A stretch of 64,000 nucleotides of DNA, taken from positions 1-64,000 of the forward strand of contig JANYGX010000022.1 of the NCBI GenBank assembly GCA_025362295.1, read 5' to 3'. Below, one piece after another: positions 9,689 through 19,044 of this stretch. How positions within the stretch are numbered: position 1 is the stretch's first letter; every line of letters begins with the position of its first letter. The notes below the pieces were generated by a model. The model ran no database searches, was not told where the DNA came from, and saw only the letters and a program-made list of their open reading frames with translations. Made by a program: the position numbers and the translations under genes. This DNA is from Sphingomonadales bacterium. Lineage in GTDB: Bacteria; Pseudomonadota; Alphaproteobacteria; Sphingomonadales; Sphingomonadaceae.

Positions 9689-11157
9689 TGGAGTCCTTCG
9701 GTCAAAATATTTTTTTGGTGCACCCTGAAATTACACTTGCAGTTGGTGCCATGCTTCTCTTGATGATCGGTGTGTTTCGCGGCGATGGTGCGCTTAAACT
9801 CCTCAGCTGGATCGCCGTTGCCGTTTATGGCGTTGCCGCAGTTTTTGTAACCATATTGCCAGCTGACCGTCTGACAGCCTTTAACGATTTATTTGTAACG
9901 GATGGCACGGCACGTTTTTTGAAACTGGTGATTTACACGGCATCTGCAATCTCGTCAGTCATTGCAATTGCGTATCTGCAACGTCGCAACATCAATCGAT
10001 TCGAGTATCCCATTCTTATCATGCTGGCAACCACTGGCATGAGCATGATGGTCTCTGCCAACGATCTCATCACACTCTATGTCAGCCTAGAATTGCAGTC
10101 ACTGGCGCTTTATGTGTTGGCATCCATCCACCGCGACAATGCAAAATCAACCGAAGCGGGCCTTAAATATTTTGTGCTTGGTGCGTTATCATCAGGCTTG
10201 TTGCTTTATGGTTGTTCACTCGTTTATGGTTTTGCCGGTACAACCAACTTTGAGGGCCTGCGCACAGTGTTGCACGCAACACTTGAGCAGCCACCGGTGA
10301 TCGGTGTGTTGTTTGGCATGATTTTTGTTATTGTTGGTATAGCTTTTAAAATTTCTGCTGTACCGTTCCACATGTGGACGCCCGATGTGTACGAGGGTTC
10401 GCCCACACCCGTTACAGCTTTTCTGGCTAGCGCCCCCAAAGTGGCTGCCATGGGCTTGATGCTCCGCGTGCTCTTCGATGCTTTTGGTGGTCTAAGCGAA
10501 CAATGGCGGCAGATCATCATGATTTTGTCAGCCCTGTCGATGGGGCTTGGTGCTGTCGCAGCGCTTGGCCAAACCGATATCAAACGCTTGCTGGCGTATT
10601 CATCAATCGGCCACATTGGCTATGCCCTTATTGGTGTTGCTGTCGGCAACCATGAGAGTATCAGTGCCGTGCTGATATATCTTGTTATCTATATGTTCAC
10701 GACGCTGGCCTCGTTCCTGTGTGTATTGGCAATGCAACGCAATGGTGACCAGATAGAAGATATGTCTGAGCTTGGCGGGCTTGCTGTGCGCCAGCCAAAA
10801 TTGGCGCTGGCCTTTACACTTATATTGTTTTCACTGGCAGGTGTGCCGCCACTCATGGGCTTCTGGGCAAAGTTTTATATCTTCAAGTCTGCCATAGAGT
10901 TTGGCGGTTTACCAATGACGTTGCTAGCAGTTTGGGGTGTGTTAACGTCAGTGATCGCCACAGCCTACTATTTGCGGATTATAAAAATCATGTGGTTCGA
11001 TAAATCCAGTCAGGATTTCGACAAGCCAGACTATCTCGTCAATGATGTGCTGCTGACAGCAACGACACTATTTGTCTCACCTTTGGGCTGGATTTTTCTG
11101 GGGCCATTGCAAGCTGCGGCAATGCTGGCTGCCCGTGCCTTAATCGGCTCTGCGTGA
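9688..11157 (+). CDS. nuoN: NADH-quinone oxidoreductase subunit N
   Basis: Third antiporter-like subunit, 489 residues, with the signature FHMWTPDVYEGSPTPVTAF and multiple membrane segments. An alternative TTG one codon upstream exists, but the ATG at 9688 has a good GGAGGA ribosome binding site 8 bases away and overlaps the nuoM stop. It completes complex I. Its last codon region overlaps the biotin ligase GTG start (GTGA), so the operon continues without a break. Confidence 0.97.
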   Translation: MESFGQNIFLVHPEITLAVGAMLLLMIGVFRGDGALKLLSWIAVAVYGVAAVFVTILPADRLTAFNDLFVTDGTARFLKLVIYTASAISSVIAIAYLQRRNINRFEYPILIMLATTGMSMMVSANDLITLYVSLELQSLALYVLASIHRDNAKSTEAGLKYFVLGALSSGLLLYGCSLVYGFAGTTNFEGLRTVLHATLEQPPVIGVLFGMIFVIVGIAFKISAVPFHMWTPDVYEGSPTPVTAFLASAPKVAAMGLMLRVLFDAFGGLSEQWRQIIMILSALSMGLGAVAALGQTDIKRLLAYSSIGHIGYALIGVAVGNHESISAVLIYLVIYMFTTLASFLCVLAMQRNGDQIEDMSELGGLAVRQPKLALAFTLILFSLAGVPPLMGFWAKFYIFKSAIEFGGLPMTLLAVWGVLTSVIATAYYLRIIKIMWFDKSSQDFDKPDYLVNDVLLTATTLFVSPLGWIFLGPLQAAAMLAARALIGSA

Positions 11158-11882
11158 CGCAGATTATTCGCTATGCCGAGTTGGCATCCACGAATGACGA
11201 AGCGTTAAAACTTGCAGGCGAAGGCAATCGCAACATCTGGGTGATGGCAGACACGCAAACTGCCGGTCGCGGCAGACGAGGGCGCACTTGGGTTTCTGAT
11301 ACTATAGGTAATTTATATTGTTCGGGGATTGTCGATTTAAAGAATAGCCAGAAACATCCGTGGCAGCTGTCTTTTATTGCGGCACTGGCTGTTTACGACA
11401 GTGTGCAACCCCATGTCCCTGAATTGAAACTCAAGTGGCCTAATGATGTCCTGTCTCGCGGTCATAAACTCGCAGGCATTCTTCTTGAAGCCTGCACCGC
11501 GCCATCACCATGCGTAGTTGTCGGCATTGGCATCAATCTCGTTGCCCATCCTGATGTTCTGGATCGGCCAGCCACGAACATTAAAGCTATTGTTGGCAAA
11601 ACCATTGATTCGTATAATCTTCTTGAAGCACTTATAGCCTATTTCGACAGACATCACGCTGTGTGGCTTCAGTCTGGCTTTGCTTCTATCCGAAACAATT
11701 GGCTGGCGCGCGCGACCGGCCTTGGTAACCGCATTGATGTGCGGCTTGGCACAGAAACACTCACTGGCATATTCACAGATTTAGCAGATGACGGTGCCTT
11801 GTTGCTGAAACTTGACTCCGGTGCAATAAAGCCCATTCATGCAGGTGAAATTTTTGGAATGAGCGATGCTATTAGCCATTGA
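11154..11882 (+). CDS. birA: Biotin--[acetyl-CoA-carboxylase] ligase
   Basis: Activates biotin with ATP and attaches it to the biotin carboxyl carrier protein. The 242-residue protein has only the catalytic and small C-terminal domains and no N-terminal helix-turn-helix, so it is a class I ligase without repressor function. The biotinyl-5'-AMP loop is GRGRRGRTW, followed by KWPNDV and KLAGILLE. Start is GTG overlapping nuoN by 4 bases. Location after nuoN is conserved in alphaproteobacteria. Confidence 0.94.
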   Translation: MTQIIRYAELASTNDEALKLAGEGNRNIWVMADTQTAGRGRRGRTWVSDTIGNLYCSGIVDLKNSQKHPWQLSFIAALAVYDSVQPHVPELKLKWPNDVLSRGHKLAGILLEACTAPSPCVVVGIGINLVAHPDVLDRPATNIKAIVGKTIDSYNLLEALIAYFDRHHAVWLQSGFASIRNNWLARATGLGNRIDVRLGTETLTGIFTDLADDGALLLKLDSGAIKPIHAGEIFGMSDAISH

Positions 11883-12639
11883 TGTTGGAAATACCAATGT
11901 TGTTTTTGCGGTTGTTGATAAAACTACAGTCAAACATCGCTGGCGTATATCAACGCAACACAACCGAACATCAGACGATTATATGGTCTGGCTGCACCAG
12001 TTATTTCTCATTGCCGGTATTGATCGCGCCACAATCACGGCGGCCATTATTGCAACCGTGGTGCCGCAAACCACTTTCAATTTAAGAAAACTCTGCCGTG
12101 ACTATTTAAGATTAGACGCGCGCGTTGTTGGCCAAGCAGGGCTTGATCTCAGTTTACGTATTGACATGCCTAACCCGTCCGAGGTTGGTGCAGATCGTCT
12201 GGTCAATGCCGTAGCGGCCCATGCTGCCTACAAAGGTGCACTTATTGTTGTTGATTTTGGCACCGCAACCACGTTCGATGTGATCGCAGCCGATGGCAGT
12301 TATCAGGGCGGCATTATTGCACCGGGCATAAATTTATCAATGGATGCGCTCTATATTGCAGCAGCAAAGTTACCGCGCATTGCCATTGAGCCACCCAATG
12401 CCGAAAACCGTGTCATCGGCAAATCAACAGTCGAGGCCATGCAATCAGGTGTATTCTGGGGCTATGTGGGCTTGATTGAAGGGTTGATCGCGCGTATCAA
12501 ACAAGAAATCGCTATGCCAATGACCGTTATAGCCACAGGCGGTCTTGCAACTCTGTTTGAACGTCATACATCAGCTATTGATCGTGTTGCACCCGATCTC
12601 ACTATTCAGGGCCTGGCACTGATCCACGTCCGCAACTAG
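11866..12639 (+). CDS. coaX: Type III pantothenate kinase
   Basis: Phosphorylates pantothenate in the first step of coenzyme A synthesis. The 257 residues show the ASKHA-fold motifs: [11 protein letters not shown] (phosphate 1, residues 1-11), [22 protein letters not shown] (phosphate 2) and ATGGLA near the C-terminus. The ATG at 11866 overlaps the end of birA by 17 bases. Such type III enzymes are insensitive to CoA feedback in characterised examples. Confidence 0.95.
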   Translation: MLLAIDVGNTNVVFAVVDKTTVKHRWRISTQHNRTSDDYMVWLHQLFLIAGIDRATITAAIIATVVPQTTFNLRKLCRDYLRLDARVVGQAGLDLSLRIDMPNPSEVGADRLVNAVAAHAAYKGALIVVDFGTATTFDVIAADGSYQGGIIAPGINLSMDALYIAAAKLPRIAIEPPNAENRVIGKSTVEAMQSGVFWGYVGLIEGLIARIKQEIAMPMTVIATGGLATLFERHTSAIDRVAPDLTIQGLALIHVRN

Positions 12640-12657
12640 AAAGCTAAAATTTATCTC

Positions 12658-14313
12658 ATGAAAACCGATACCCCCGGCGAAGAATTGCTGTTTCTGCCCC
12701 TTGGTGGCTCCAACGAAATTGGCATGAATGTTAATTTGTATGGCTGTCGTGGCAAGTGGATCATGGTTGATCTCGGCATGACTTTTGCTGATCCGTCGCT
12801 GCCGGGCATTGATCTGGTATTTCCTGATCTCTCGTTTATTGAAGATCGTGCTGAAGATCTGCTTGGTATTGTACTAACCCACGGCCATGAAGATCATATT
12901 GGTGCCATCCCTTATCTCGCGGCTGAACTTGGTGTGCCACTGTATGCAACGCCGTTCACTGCTGGCCTTATTCGCCATAAATTGCAGGAGGAGGGTCTGG
13001 ACCGTGAGGTCAAACTAAAAATTATTCCCATGCAGGGTAAATTAACGCTTGGCGCGTTTGATATTCAATATGCGCATCTGGCGCACTCGATACCTGAAGG
13101 TAATGCCCTTATCATTGATACACCTTTTGGCCGCATTTTTCATACAGGCGACTGGAAACTCGACAAGGCCCCCATTCTTGGCAAGCCATCAACGCCGGAA
13201 TTTTTGACTAAGCTTGGGGATGAGGGTGTGCTGGCTTATGTTGGGGATTCCACCAATGTGTTTGAGGAGGAAGAATCAGGTTCCGAAACCGGTGTACTGG
13301 AGTCGCTCCTAGAAATTTGCAAAAATCGCAAGGGCCGCATTGTCATCACGACGTTTGCATCGAATCTCGCGCGTGTGCACACGATGGGTAAAGTTGCTGA
13401 AGCCACGGGTAGATCGCTGGTTTTGGTTGGCCGTTCGATGGACAGGATCGCGCGAGTCGGTCGTGATACCGGATATCTCAAAGATTTCCCTCCCGTGCTG
13501 GGTGCTGACGATGTTGATACTCTGGCACCGGATAAAACGCTTATTGTTTGCACAGGCTGTCAGGGTGAGCCGCAGGCTGCCCTTTCGCGTATTGCCACCG
13601 GTTCGCATTCCAGCATCAAGCTTAGCAAGAATGATCTGGTGGTTTTTTCATCGAAGAAAATTCCGGGGAATGATCTTGGTATTGCTCATATTCAAAATCA
13701 GCTGGCGCTGAAAGGCATTGAGGTGATCACCGAGAAAGACCATCACGTGCACGTGTCGGGGCACCCCGGCAAACCAGAACTACGCGCCATGCTGGGCTGG
13801 CTGCGACCACAGATTGCTGTGCCTGTGCACGGCGAACCGCGCCATCTGGCAGCCCATGCGGCTTTCGCGCGGTCTGTCGGTGTCAAGCAAACCGTGGTGC
13901 CAACCAATGGTTCTGTCATTCGTCTGGCACCCGGCGATGCAAAAATTATCAATCACGTGCCTGTCGGCCGCTTGGTACTTGATGGCGATGTGATCATTCC
14001 TGCGGATGGCCGAACAGTTGTCGAACGCCGTCGCTTGCAGGAGAACGGTTATATTTCAGCAACACTGGTGGTGAACAAGCGCGGCAAGTTGGTGGCGACA
14101 CCAGCAATAGCCTTGCAGGGTGTGCCGGTTGAAGAAGACCGCGAACGTTTTGTGAATGATATTATTGATGTTGCAGAGCGCGCCTATGACAAATTTGAAG
14201 GCAACGATGAAGCAAAGCAGCTGGAACATGTGAGGGTGGCCATACGTCGCTTTGCAAAGGATAATACGGGTAAGAAACCTGTGGTGGACGTTCAGTTTGC
14301 CAGGGTGAATTAA
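12658..14313 (+). CDS. rnj: Ribonuclease J
   Basis: Metallo-beta-lactamase/beta-CASP ribonuclease that acts in RNA maturation and 5' to 3' decay. The 551-residue protein has LTHGHEDHIGAIPY (zinc motif 2, near residue 75), FHTGDWK, and the beta-CASP region with VYTGCQGEP-like VCTGCQGEP and HVSGHP (motifs A-C). The length fits the family. It lies 18 bases after coaX, a position conserved in alphaproteobacteria, most of which have RNase J as well as RNase E. Confidence 0.95.
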   Translation: MKTDTPGEELLFLPLGGSNEIGMNVNLYGCRGKWIMVDLGMTFADPSLPGIDLVFPDLSFIEDRAEDLLGIVLTHGHEDHIGAIPYLAAELGVPLYATPFTAGLIRHKLQEEGLDREVKLKIIPMQGKLTLGAFDIQYAHLAHSIPEGNALIIDTPFGRIFHTGDWKLDKAPILGKPSTPEFLTKLGDEGVLAYVGDSTNVFEEEESGSETGVLESLLEICKNRKGRIVITTFASNLARVHTMGKVAEATGRSLVLVGRSMDRIARVGRDTGYLKDFPPVLGADDVDTLAPDKTLIVCTGCQGEPQAALSRIATGSHSSIKLSKNDLVVFSSKKIPGNDLGIAHIQNQLALKGIEVITEKDHHVHVSGHPGKPELRAMLGWLRPQIAVPVHGEPRHLAAHAAFARSVGVKQTVVPTNGSVIRLAPGDAKIINHVPVGRLVLDGDVIIPADGRTVVERRRLQENGYISATLVVNKRGKLVATPAIALQGVPVEEDRERFVNDIIDVAERAYDKFEGNDEAKQLEHVRVAIRRFAKDNTGKKPVVDVQFARVN

Positions 14314-14330
14314 TTTAAGGGGAAGTAATT

Positions 14331-14735
14331 GTGATCGGCGTTCTTAATCACGTTGCAATTGTAGTGCCCGATTTAAAATTGGCTGCTGAAACGTATCGCA
14401 ATACATTAGGCGCCAGTGTCAGTGCACCGGTTGACTTGCCAGACCACGGTGTCACCACCATATTTGTCAATCTTCCCAACACTAAAATCGAATTGCTGCA
14501 TCCATTGGGTATAGATTCGCCGATTGCAAAATTTCTTGAGCGCAACCCAGATGGTGGTATGCATCATATCTGCTATGAAGTTAAGGATATATTTGCTGCT
14601 AAAAATAAACTGCTTGAAGCAGGTGCGCGCATTACTGGGGATGGTGAGCCAAAAATAGGTGCACACGGCAAGCCGGTTTTATTCCTGCATCCAAAAAGTT
14701 TTATGGGCACACTTATCGAAATTGAGCAGGCTTGA
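14331..14735 (+). CDS. mce: Methylmalonyl-CoA epimerase
   Basis: Vicinal-oxygen-chelate protein of 134 residues that interconverts (R)- and (S)-methylmalonyl-CoA on the propionyl-CoA to succinyl-CoA route. The metal ligands expected for the family are visible: LNHVAIVV at the N-terminus, IELLHPLG, GMHHICYEV and the terminal LIEIE. The GTG start is preceded by AAGGGGAAG at a good distance. Neighbouring genes match the conserved alphaproteobacterial series. Confidence 0.93.
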   Translation: MIGVLNHVAIVVPDLKLAAETYRNTLGASVSAPVDLPDHGVTTIFVNLPNTKIELLHPLGIDSPIAKFLERNPDGGMHHICYEVKDIFAAKNKLLEAGARITGDGEPKIGAHGKPVLFLHPKSFMGTLIEIEQA

Positions 14736-14741
14736 TCTGCC

Positions 14742-15023
14742 ATGATTTTTGGCATGAGTGTTATATTTGCAAGTGCGCTTTACTTTGTCATCTGGTGGAT
14801 CACGCTGTTGGCTGTGCTGCCGTGGGGTGTTAAAAACACATCTGATATTGGCCGTAAGGATGGCCAAGGGCATGACCCTGGTGCGCCGGTGAAAGCTCAT
14901 ATGCTGCGCAAACTATTATGGACGACACTTCTGGCGTGTCTCTTTTGGGGGATTTTCGCAGCCAACATGGTTTTTGGCTGGGTCGAGATCAAAGATTTGC
15001 CAGGGCCCGACAAGTTGTATTAG
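14742..15023 (+). CDS. DUF1467 family membrane protein
   Basis: A 93-residue protein with two hydrophobic segments (about residues 6-26 and 60-80) and the central motif LPWGVKNTSDIGRKDGQGHDPGAP, given here as LPWGVK and GHDPGAP. Proteins of this type follow mce and precede proS in many alphaproteobacteria; here proS is absent and a convergent gene follows. Function is unknown. The gene ends within a strong inverted repeat. Confidence 0.85.
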   Translation: MIFGMSVIFASALYFVIWWITLLAVLPWGVKNTSDIGRKDGQGHDPGAPVKAHMLRKLLWTTLLACLFWGIFAANMVFGWVEIKDLPGPDKLY

Positions 15024-15032
15024 GCCCTGGCA
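14998..15032. terminator. Hairpin at the end of the nuo-DUF1467 operon
   Basis: Perfect 10-bp inverted repeat, TGCCAGGGCC (14998-15007) and GGCCCTGGCA (15023-15032), with a 15-base loop, followed by GTTCTTTGG on the plus strand and AAATCTTTG on the minus strand. It overlaps the stop codon of the DUF1467 gene. It sits between two convergent genes and can serve both; the T tract is weak. Confidence 0.6.
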
Positions 15033-15051
15033 GTTCTTTGGATAAAATAGT

Positions 15052-15858
15052 TTAGGATGCGTTGCGGCGTCTAAGAGCAATACCCATTGTTGCCATAGCA
15101 AGACCTAGTAAACCCAAACTACCTGGTTCAGGCACTGCGCCACCACCTGTACCGCCATTGCCACCTTGTCCGCCACCATTATCGCACTTGCAGGTGCCAC
15201 CTACGCGCGGCTTGCCATCCGAACAAATAGCCGATGTTGAGGTATGGTCTGTATCCATCCAGCCATCATTCTGTGAGAATGATGTCAGCAGGCTGCCATT
15301 GTAGGTCGCATGCTCCTGGCGTGTATTATGAAACCAGATGCCAACTGTGTCGCCGAATTGAGCACCTTTCCAGTTCGGCAGATTGATGGAATTAAGCGCT
15401 GACACATCAAGATTGAATGAATATTCAGAGGTGCTCTGAAATTTGAATGGCACATCAAAGGTCATCAAATAAGCGGATGCGTCTGTATAGCTGTTGGGGC
15501 TATTGCCACCATCATATTTATAGGCTGTAATTTTGTTGTTCTTGAGATCGCCATAAAGAATGGCCAATTGATCGACTATGCCTTTGGGGTTGCCGCCATT
15601 GTTGACAACCAGCCAGAAGCCATCATCTGTCACATTGTTTGTGCCCATGGCAACATCAACAGATAAATGCGGTGTGCCTGAAGTGACATCATATGTACTA
15701 TTCCAGCTAGTAATTTCCGAACCATAGCCAGCAGTGCTGGAAGCACTTTGCGGGTTAGACACAACATACTGTGTCGCTGCAGATGCAAAAGCTTGTGTGC
15801 TCATGGAATTGATGTACGTTGTTGCAAGAATTGCTAGTATGAGTTTGGTATATTTCAT
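15052..15858 (-). CDS. Exported PEP-CTERM sorting domain protein
   Basis: A 268-residue secreted protein. An N-terminal signal peptide ends near TQAFASA. The C-terminus has a glycine-rich linker (GGGQGGNGGTGGG), the motif VPEPGS, a hydrophobic helix and the basic tail RRRNAS, which is the exosortase recognition pattern. The central part (residues about 30-225) looks like a beta-rich extracellular domain; a CSDGKPRVGGTCKCDNG stretch could be disulfide-bonded. No function is recognised. No exosortase is encoded in the window. In other bacteria such proteins are linked to exopolysaccharide or biofilm formation. Confidence 0.85.
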   Translation of the reverse strand: MKYTKLILAILATTYINSMSTQAFASAATQYVVSNPQSASSTAGYGSEITSWNSTYDVTSGTPHLSVDVAMGTNNVTDDGFWLVVNNGGNPKGIVDQLAILYGDLKNNKITAYKYDGGNSPNSYTDASAYLMTFDVPFKFQSTSEYSFNLDVSALNSINLPNWKGAQFGDTVGIWFHNTRQEHATYNGSLLTSFSQNDGWMDTDHTSTSAICSDGKPRVGGTCKCDNGGGQGGNGGTGGGAVPEPGSLGLLGLAMATMGIALRRRNAS

Positions 15859-16020
15859 CGCGCTGTTCCCTAAAAATTAATTCTTGAAAACAAGAGCAAC
15901 GATTATGCCAAATCACTGATTAACTATTGCATGATCTGCAAAACAGGGACAAACATAACAAGGAAGCGAACGGGATATAGTTAGTAAATATAGTTACTGT
16001 AATGGGCATCGACACCTCGA

Positions 16021-16051
16021 TTGCTGAGCGTCTTATAGCCATACGTATAAA
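16021..16051 (+). promoter_or_regulatory. Putative promoter of the first GH13 gene with overlapping operator ATACGTAT
   Basis: In the 252-base gap between the PEP-CTERM gene and the GH13 gene, TTGCTG (16021-16026) and TATAAA (16046-16051) are spaced 19 bases. The perfect 8-bp palindrome ATACGTAT (16041-16048) overlaps the -10 element. The same 8-mer occurs upstream of the TonB receptor gene at 20142, and a related site precedes the transporter gene. Also seen here: a direct repeat ATATAGTTA (15975 and 15988) and an inverted repeat TGACG/CGTCA (16066-16070, 16078-16082). Assignment to the LacI-type regulator is inference. Confidence 0.4.
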
Positions 16052-16110
16052 CATAAGTGATGCTATGACGCTGTTAACGTCACTAAGGATATTTTGAAAA
16101 GGTATTGAGA

Positions 16111-17493
16111 ATGCGTATTTTTTCTACATTATTATTTACTCTGTTATGCAGCTGCTTTTTTAGTGTTGATGTTTCATCGCTTGCTGCTGCAACTGACCCT
16201 TATACACCACAAAACTTCGTCAGTCTGACCAACCCTGATTGGTCAAAAAATGCCATCCTGTATGAGTTGAACACGCGTCAGTTCAGTTCTGAAGGCACAT
16301 TCAAAGCTGCAGAAAAACAGCTGCCAAGATTGAAGACACTCGGTATTGATATTATCTGGCTCATGCCGATCAATCCCATTGGCATCAAAAACCGTAAGGG
16401 CACACTGGGTAGCCCGTATTCAGTGCGAGATTATCGCGCTGTCAATCCCGAATTCGGGACGCTTGAAGATTTGAAGTCGTTCGTCAGTGCCGCGCATAGA
16501 TTTGGGATGCATGTTATTCTGGATTGGGTGGCCAACCACACAGCATGGGATAATGCGTTGGTTGATGATCATCCTGATTATTATGATCACGACTGGAAAG
16601 GAGCATTTCACCCGACGCCATGGCGCGACTGGTCTGATATAATTGATCTTGATTACAGCCATGCTGGCCTTCGTCGCTACATGGCCGACTCGATGAGCTA
16701 TTGGGTGAAGACTGCCGATATTGATGGATTTCGCTGTGATGTGGCTGGCTATGTGCCGGTGGATTTCTGGAATACAGTCCGTAAAAATCTTTCAGCAATA
16801 AAGCCAGTTTTCATGCTGGCAGAATGGGACACCCGTGATTTGCACGCAGCGGCTTTTGATGCAACATATAGCTGGGCATGGTACAACACTGTAAAGGATA
16901 TTGCGCAAGGCAAGGCTGATGCTACAGCGCTATATACTTATTATGCCGACACTGCACGCAGCTATCCCCGTGAAGCCATGCGCATGACCTATATTGAGAA
17001 TCACGATAAAAATGCGTGGGACGGTTCCATGTATGATATTTTTGGTGATGCGATTCAAGTAACGGCTGTGCTCTCTGTTGTTGGCGAGGGCATTCCACTG
17101 ATCTACAACGGCGTTGAAGCGGGCAATCACAAGCGATTAGCTTTTTTTGACAAAGATCCGATTGTCTGGCGAGATGATCCTATGCGGAAGCTTTTTACAA
17201 ACTTGATTGCATTTAAAAAAGCCAACTCGTCACTCTGGAATGGCCAATGGGGTGCGCGGATGATCAAGGTTGATAACAGTGCCGAAGGCAAGATATTCAG
17301 TTTCATCCGACGTGGTCAGGGTAATACAGTGCTTGCTGTGCTAAACCTGACTAAAAACCCGCAAACGTTTTTATTGGATAAACAACTGTCACCAGGCGAT
17401 TATAAAGATTTTGCAACGCATGAAGCCGTAAATATTAACGACAAGACTATGATGACATTGCCGGCTTGGGGATATAAATTATTGTCTCGCTAA
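16111..17493 (+). CDS. Secreted alpha-amylase family (GH13) glycoside hydrolase
   Basis: A 460-residue GH13 protein that should cleave alpha-glucosidic bonds in maltodextrins or starch outside the cytoplasm. The signal peptide covers about residues 1-28 (hydrophobic core then SLAAA). The (beta/alpha)8 barrel motifs are DWVANH, DGFRCDVA with nucleophile Asp210, AEWD with acid/base Glu238, and ENHDKN with Asp299. The C-terminus is a short beta domain. The ATG at 16111 has GAAAAGG 8 bases upstream; a TTG two codons earlier was not used. It is convergent with the transporter gene, overlapping by 4 bases, and its promoter carries a motif shared with the TonB receptor promoter. Subfamily and product specificity cannot be fixed from sequence alone. 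Confidence 0.9.
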   Translation: MRIFSTLLFTLLCSCFFSVDVSSLAAATDPYTPQNFVSLTNPDWSKNAILYELNTRQFSSEGTFKAAEKQLPRLKTLGIDIIWLMPINPIGIKNRKGTLGSPYSVRDYRAVNPEFGTLEDLKSFVSAAHRFGMHVILDWVANHTAWDNALVDDHPDYYDHDWKGAFHPTPWRDWSDIIDLDYSHAGLRRYMADSMSYWVKTADIDGFRCDVAGYVPVDFWNTVRKNLSAIKPVFMLAEWDTRDLHAAAFDATYSWAWYNTVKDIAQGKADATALYTYYADTARSYPREAMRMTYIENHDKNAWDGSMYDIFGDAIQVTAVLSVVGEGIPLIYNGVEAGNHKRLAFFDKDPIVWRDDPMRKLFTNLIAFKKANSSLWNGQWGARMIKVDNSAEGKIFSFIRRGQGNTVLAVLNLTKNPQTFLLDKQLSPGDYKDFATHEAVNINDKTMMTLPAWGYKLLSR

Positions 17494-18947
17494 ACTTTCT
17501 CACTATGCACACGCATCATTGCAAGTGCGGCCATGGCCATCACAAACGTCGCGACAAGCATGGTCCAGATGGGTTCGCCCGGAAAGAGCGTACGCATCAA
17601 GCCGCCCATGAGTGTGGCAACCAGAAGCTGCGGTAGCACAATAAAAAAGTTAAAGATGCCAATATAGATGCCGAGTTTGTCTTGCGGCAAAACATCAGTC
17701 AGAATAACATAAGGCATAGTTAGGATCGATGCCCACGCTACGCCAATGCCAATCATGGGGAAAATCAATAACCATTTGTCCCGCATCATAAAAATCATTG
17801 CATAGCTGACAGCGCCAATTAGCAGGCATAACATATGTGTTTTCGGTGCGCCCAATCGGCGCGTTAGAAACGGCAGGCAAAAAGCCGCCACCGCAGCCAC
17901 GCCATTATAAACCGAGAACATAACATCAACCCAGTCAGCGCCATTATTATAAATTTGTGAAGCTGTATTGGTTGAGTGATAAATATACTGCGTGACAATT
18001 GGTGTCGTATATATCCACATGATAAACAGCGCTATCCATGTGAAAAACTGTGCGAGTGCCAAGCGCTTCATAGCTTCCGGCATTTGTGCAAGGTCGCTGA
18101 GAATAAATCCGAGGGCGCCAGATGATCCGGCAAACTGATTGAACACTTGCAACGCACCAAACACAGCCAGCCCACCACCCAGAATATAAAGTTGCTTATC
18201 AAGGTGGAAAGACCGGATTATAAATAGTATTGCAATGCCAGCACTCAACCACAGCCAGCCTTTGTCAGGCACGCTATAATTATCACGTTTCAACAGGGTG
18301 GCGTCACTGTCAAAGCTCCGCATCTCTTCCGGTGTATATTCGCGTGTGCGCAACACTGTCCACAGGACAGCACAAAAAATCGATGCCGCCCCTATATAAA
18401 AACCGTAGCGTACAGAGGGTGGCACGATGCCAGTTGCAGCTGTGTTGGCAATGCCAAGCTTCGTCATAATGATGGGAGCCAGCGACCCGATAACGGCACC
18501 GACACCGATAAAGGCGGTCTGAAATGCAAACCCTTTGGTGCGCTGGTCTGGGGGCACCATGTCTCCAACAAAAGCACGAAACGGTTCCATGGAAATATTC
18601 AATGACGCATCCAGCAGCCACAATAACAAGGCCGCAGCCATCAATATGCCAGCATTCGGCATCAACACCATAGCGAGTGTTGCAAGCACAGAGCCGCCTA
18701 GGAAATAGGGTCGCCGCCTGCCCAAACGCCCCCACGTACGGTCACTGTAATGGCCGATCAGTGGTTGCACCAGCAAACCGGTCACGGGTCCGGCAATCCA
18801 CAAGATTGCCAGATTATCAACACTGCTGCCAAGTGACTGGAAAATCCGACTGATATTGGCATTCTGAAGCGCAAATGCCATCTGAATACCCAAATAGCCG
18901 AATGAAATATTCCATAATCCCCAAAAGCCCTGGCGCGGTTTCTGCAT
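17490..18947 (-). CDS. GPH/MFS-type sugar transporter (SLC45-like, probable maltose/maltodextrin uptake)
   Basis: A 485-residue inner-membrane protein with 12 hydrophobic segments. The N-terminus WNISFGYLGIQMAFALQNAN, the loop GHYSDRTWGRLGRRRPY and the paired loop RRLGAPK are typical of the sucrose/maltose:proton symporters of the SLC45-like group found next to maltose loci in Caulobacter, Xanthomonas and Sphingomonads. It should move maltose or short maltodextrins from the periplasm into the cell. AAGGAG lies 8 bases upstream of the ATG. It reads in the same direction as the LacI-type regulator gene located 97 bases upstream. Substrate is inferred from context. Confidence 0.85.
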   Translation of the reverse strand: MQKPRQGFWGLWNISFGYLGIQMAFALQNANISRIFQSLGSSVDNLAILWIAGPVTGLLVQPLIGHYSDRTWGRLGRRRPYFLGGSVLATLAMVLMPNAGILMAAALLLWLLDASLNISMEPFRAFVGDMVPPDQRTKGFAFQTAFIGVGAVIGSLAPIIMTKLGIANTAATGIVPPSVRYGFYIGAASIFCAVLWTVLRTREYTPEEMRSFDSDATLLKRDNYSVPDKGWLWLSAGIAILFIIRSFHLDKQLYILGGGLAVFGALQVFNQFAGSSGALGFILSDLAQMPEAMKRLALAQFFTWIALFIMWIYTTPIVTQYIYHSTNTASQIYNNGADWVDVMFSVYNGVAAVAAFCLPFLTRRLGAPKTHMLCLLIGAVSYAMIFMMRDKWLLIFPMIGIGVAWASILTMPYVILTDVLPQDKLGIYIGIFNFFIVLPQLLVATLMGGLMRTLFPGEPIWTMLVATFVMAMAALAMMRVHSEKV

Positions 18948-19016
18948 AGCCCGTCTCCTTGTTGTTATGCCACAAGATTACAGAATTCATGTTTGCGCAC
19001 AATGCCATGAGCCGAT

Positions 19017-19026
19017 ACATACGAAT
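19017..19026 (-). promoter_or_regulatory. Putative LacI-type operator before the sugar transporter
   Basis: Read on the minus strand this is ATTCGTATGT, matching ATACGTATGT before the TonB receptor gene (20142-20151) at nine of ten bases, and ATACGTAT before the GH13 gene. It lies 69 bases upstream of the transporter start in the gap between transporter and regulator. Match was found by eye only. Confidence 0.35.
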
Positions 19027-19044
19027 GCATAAACTTTAGCCGAG

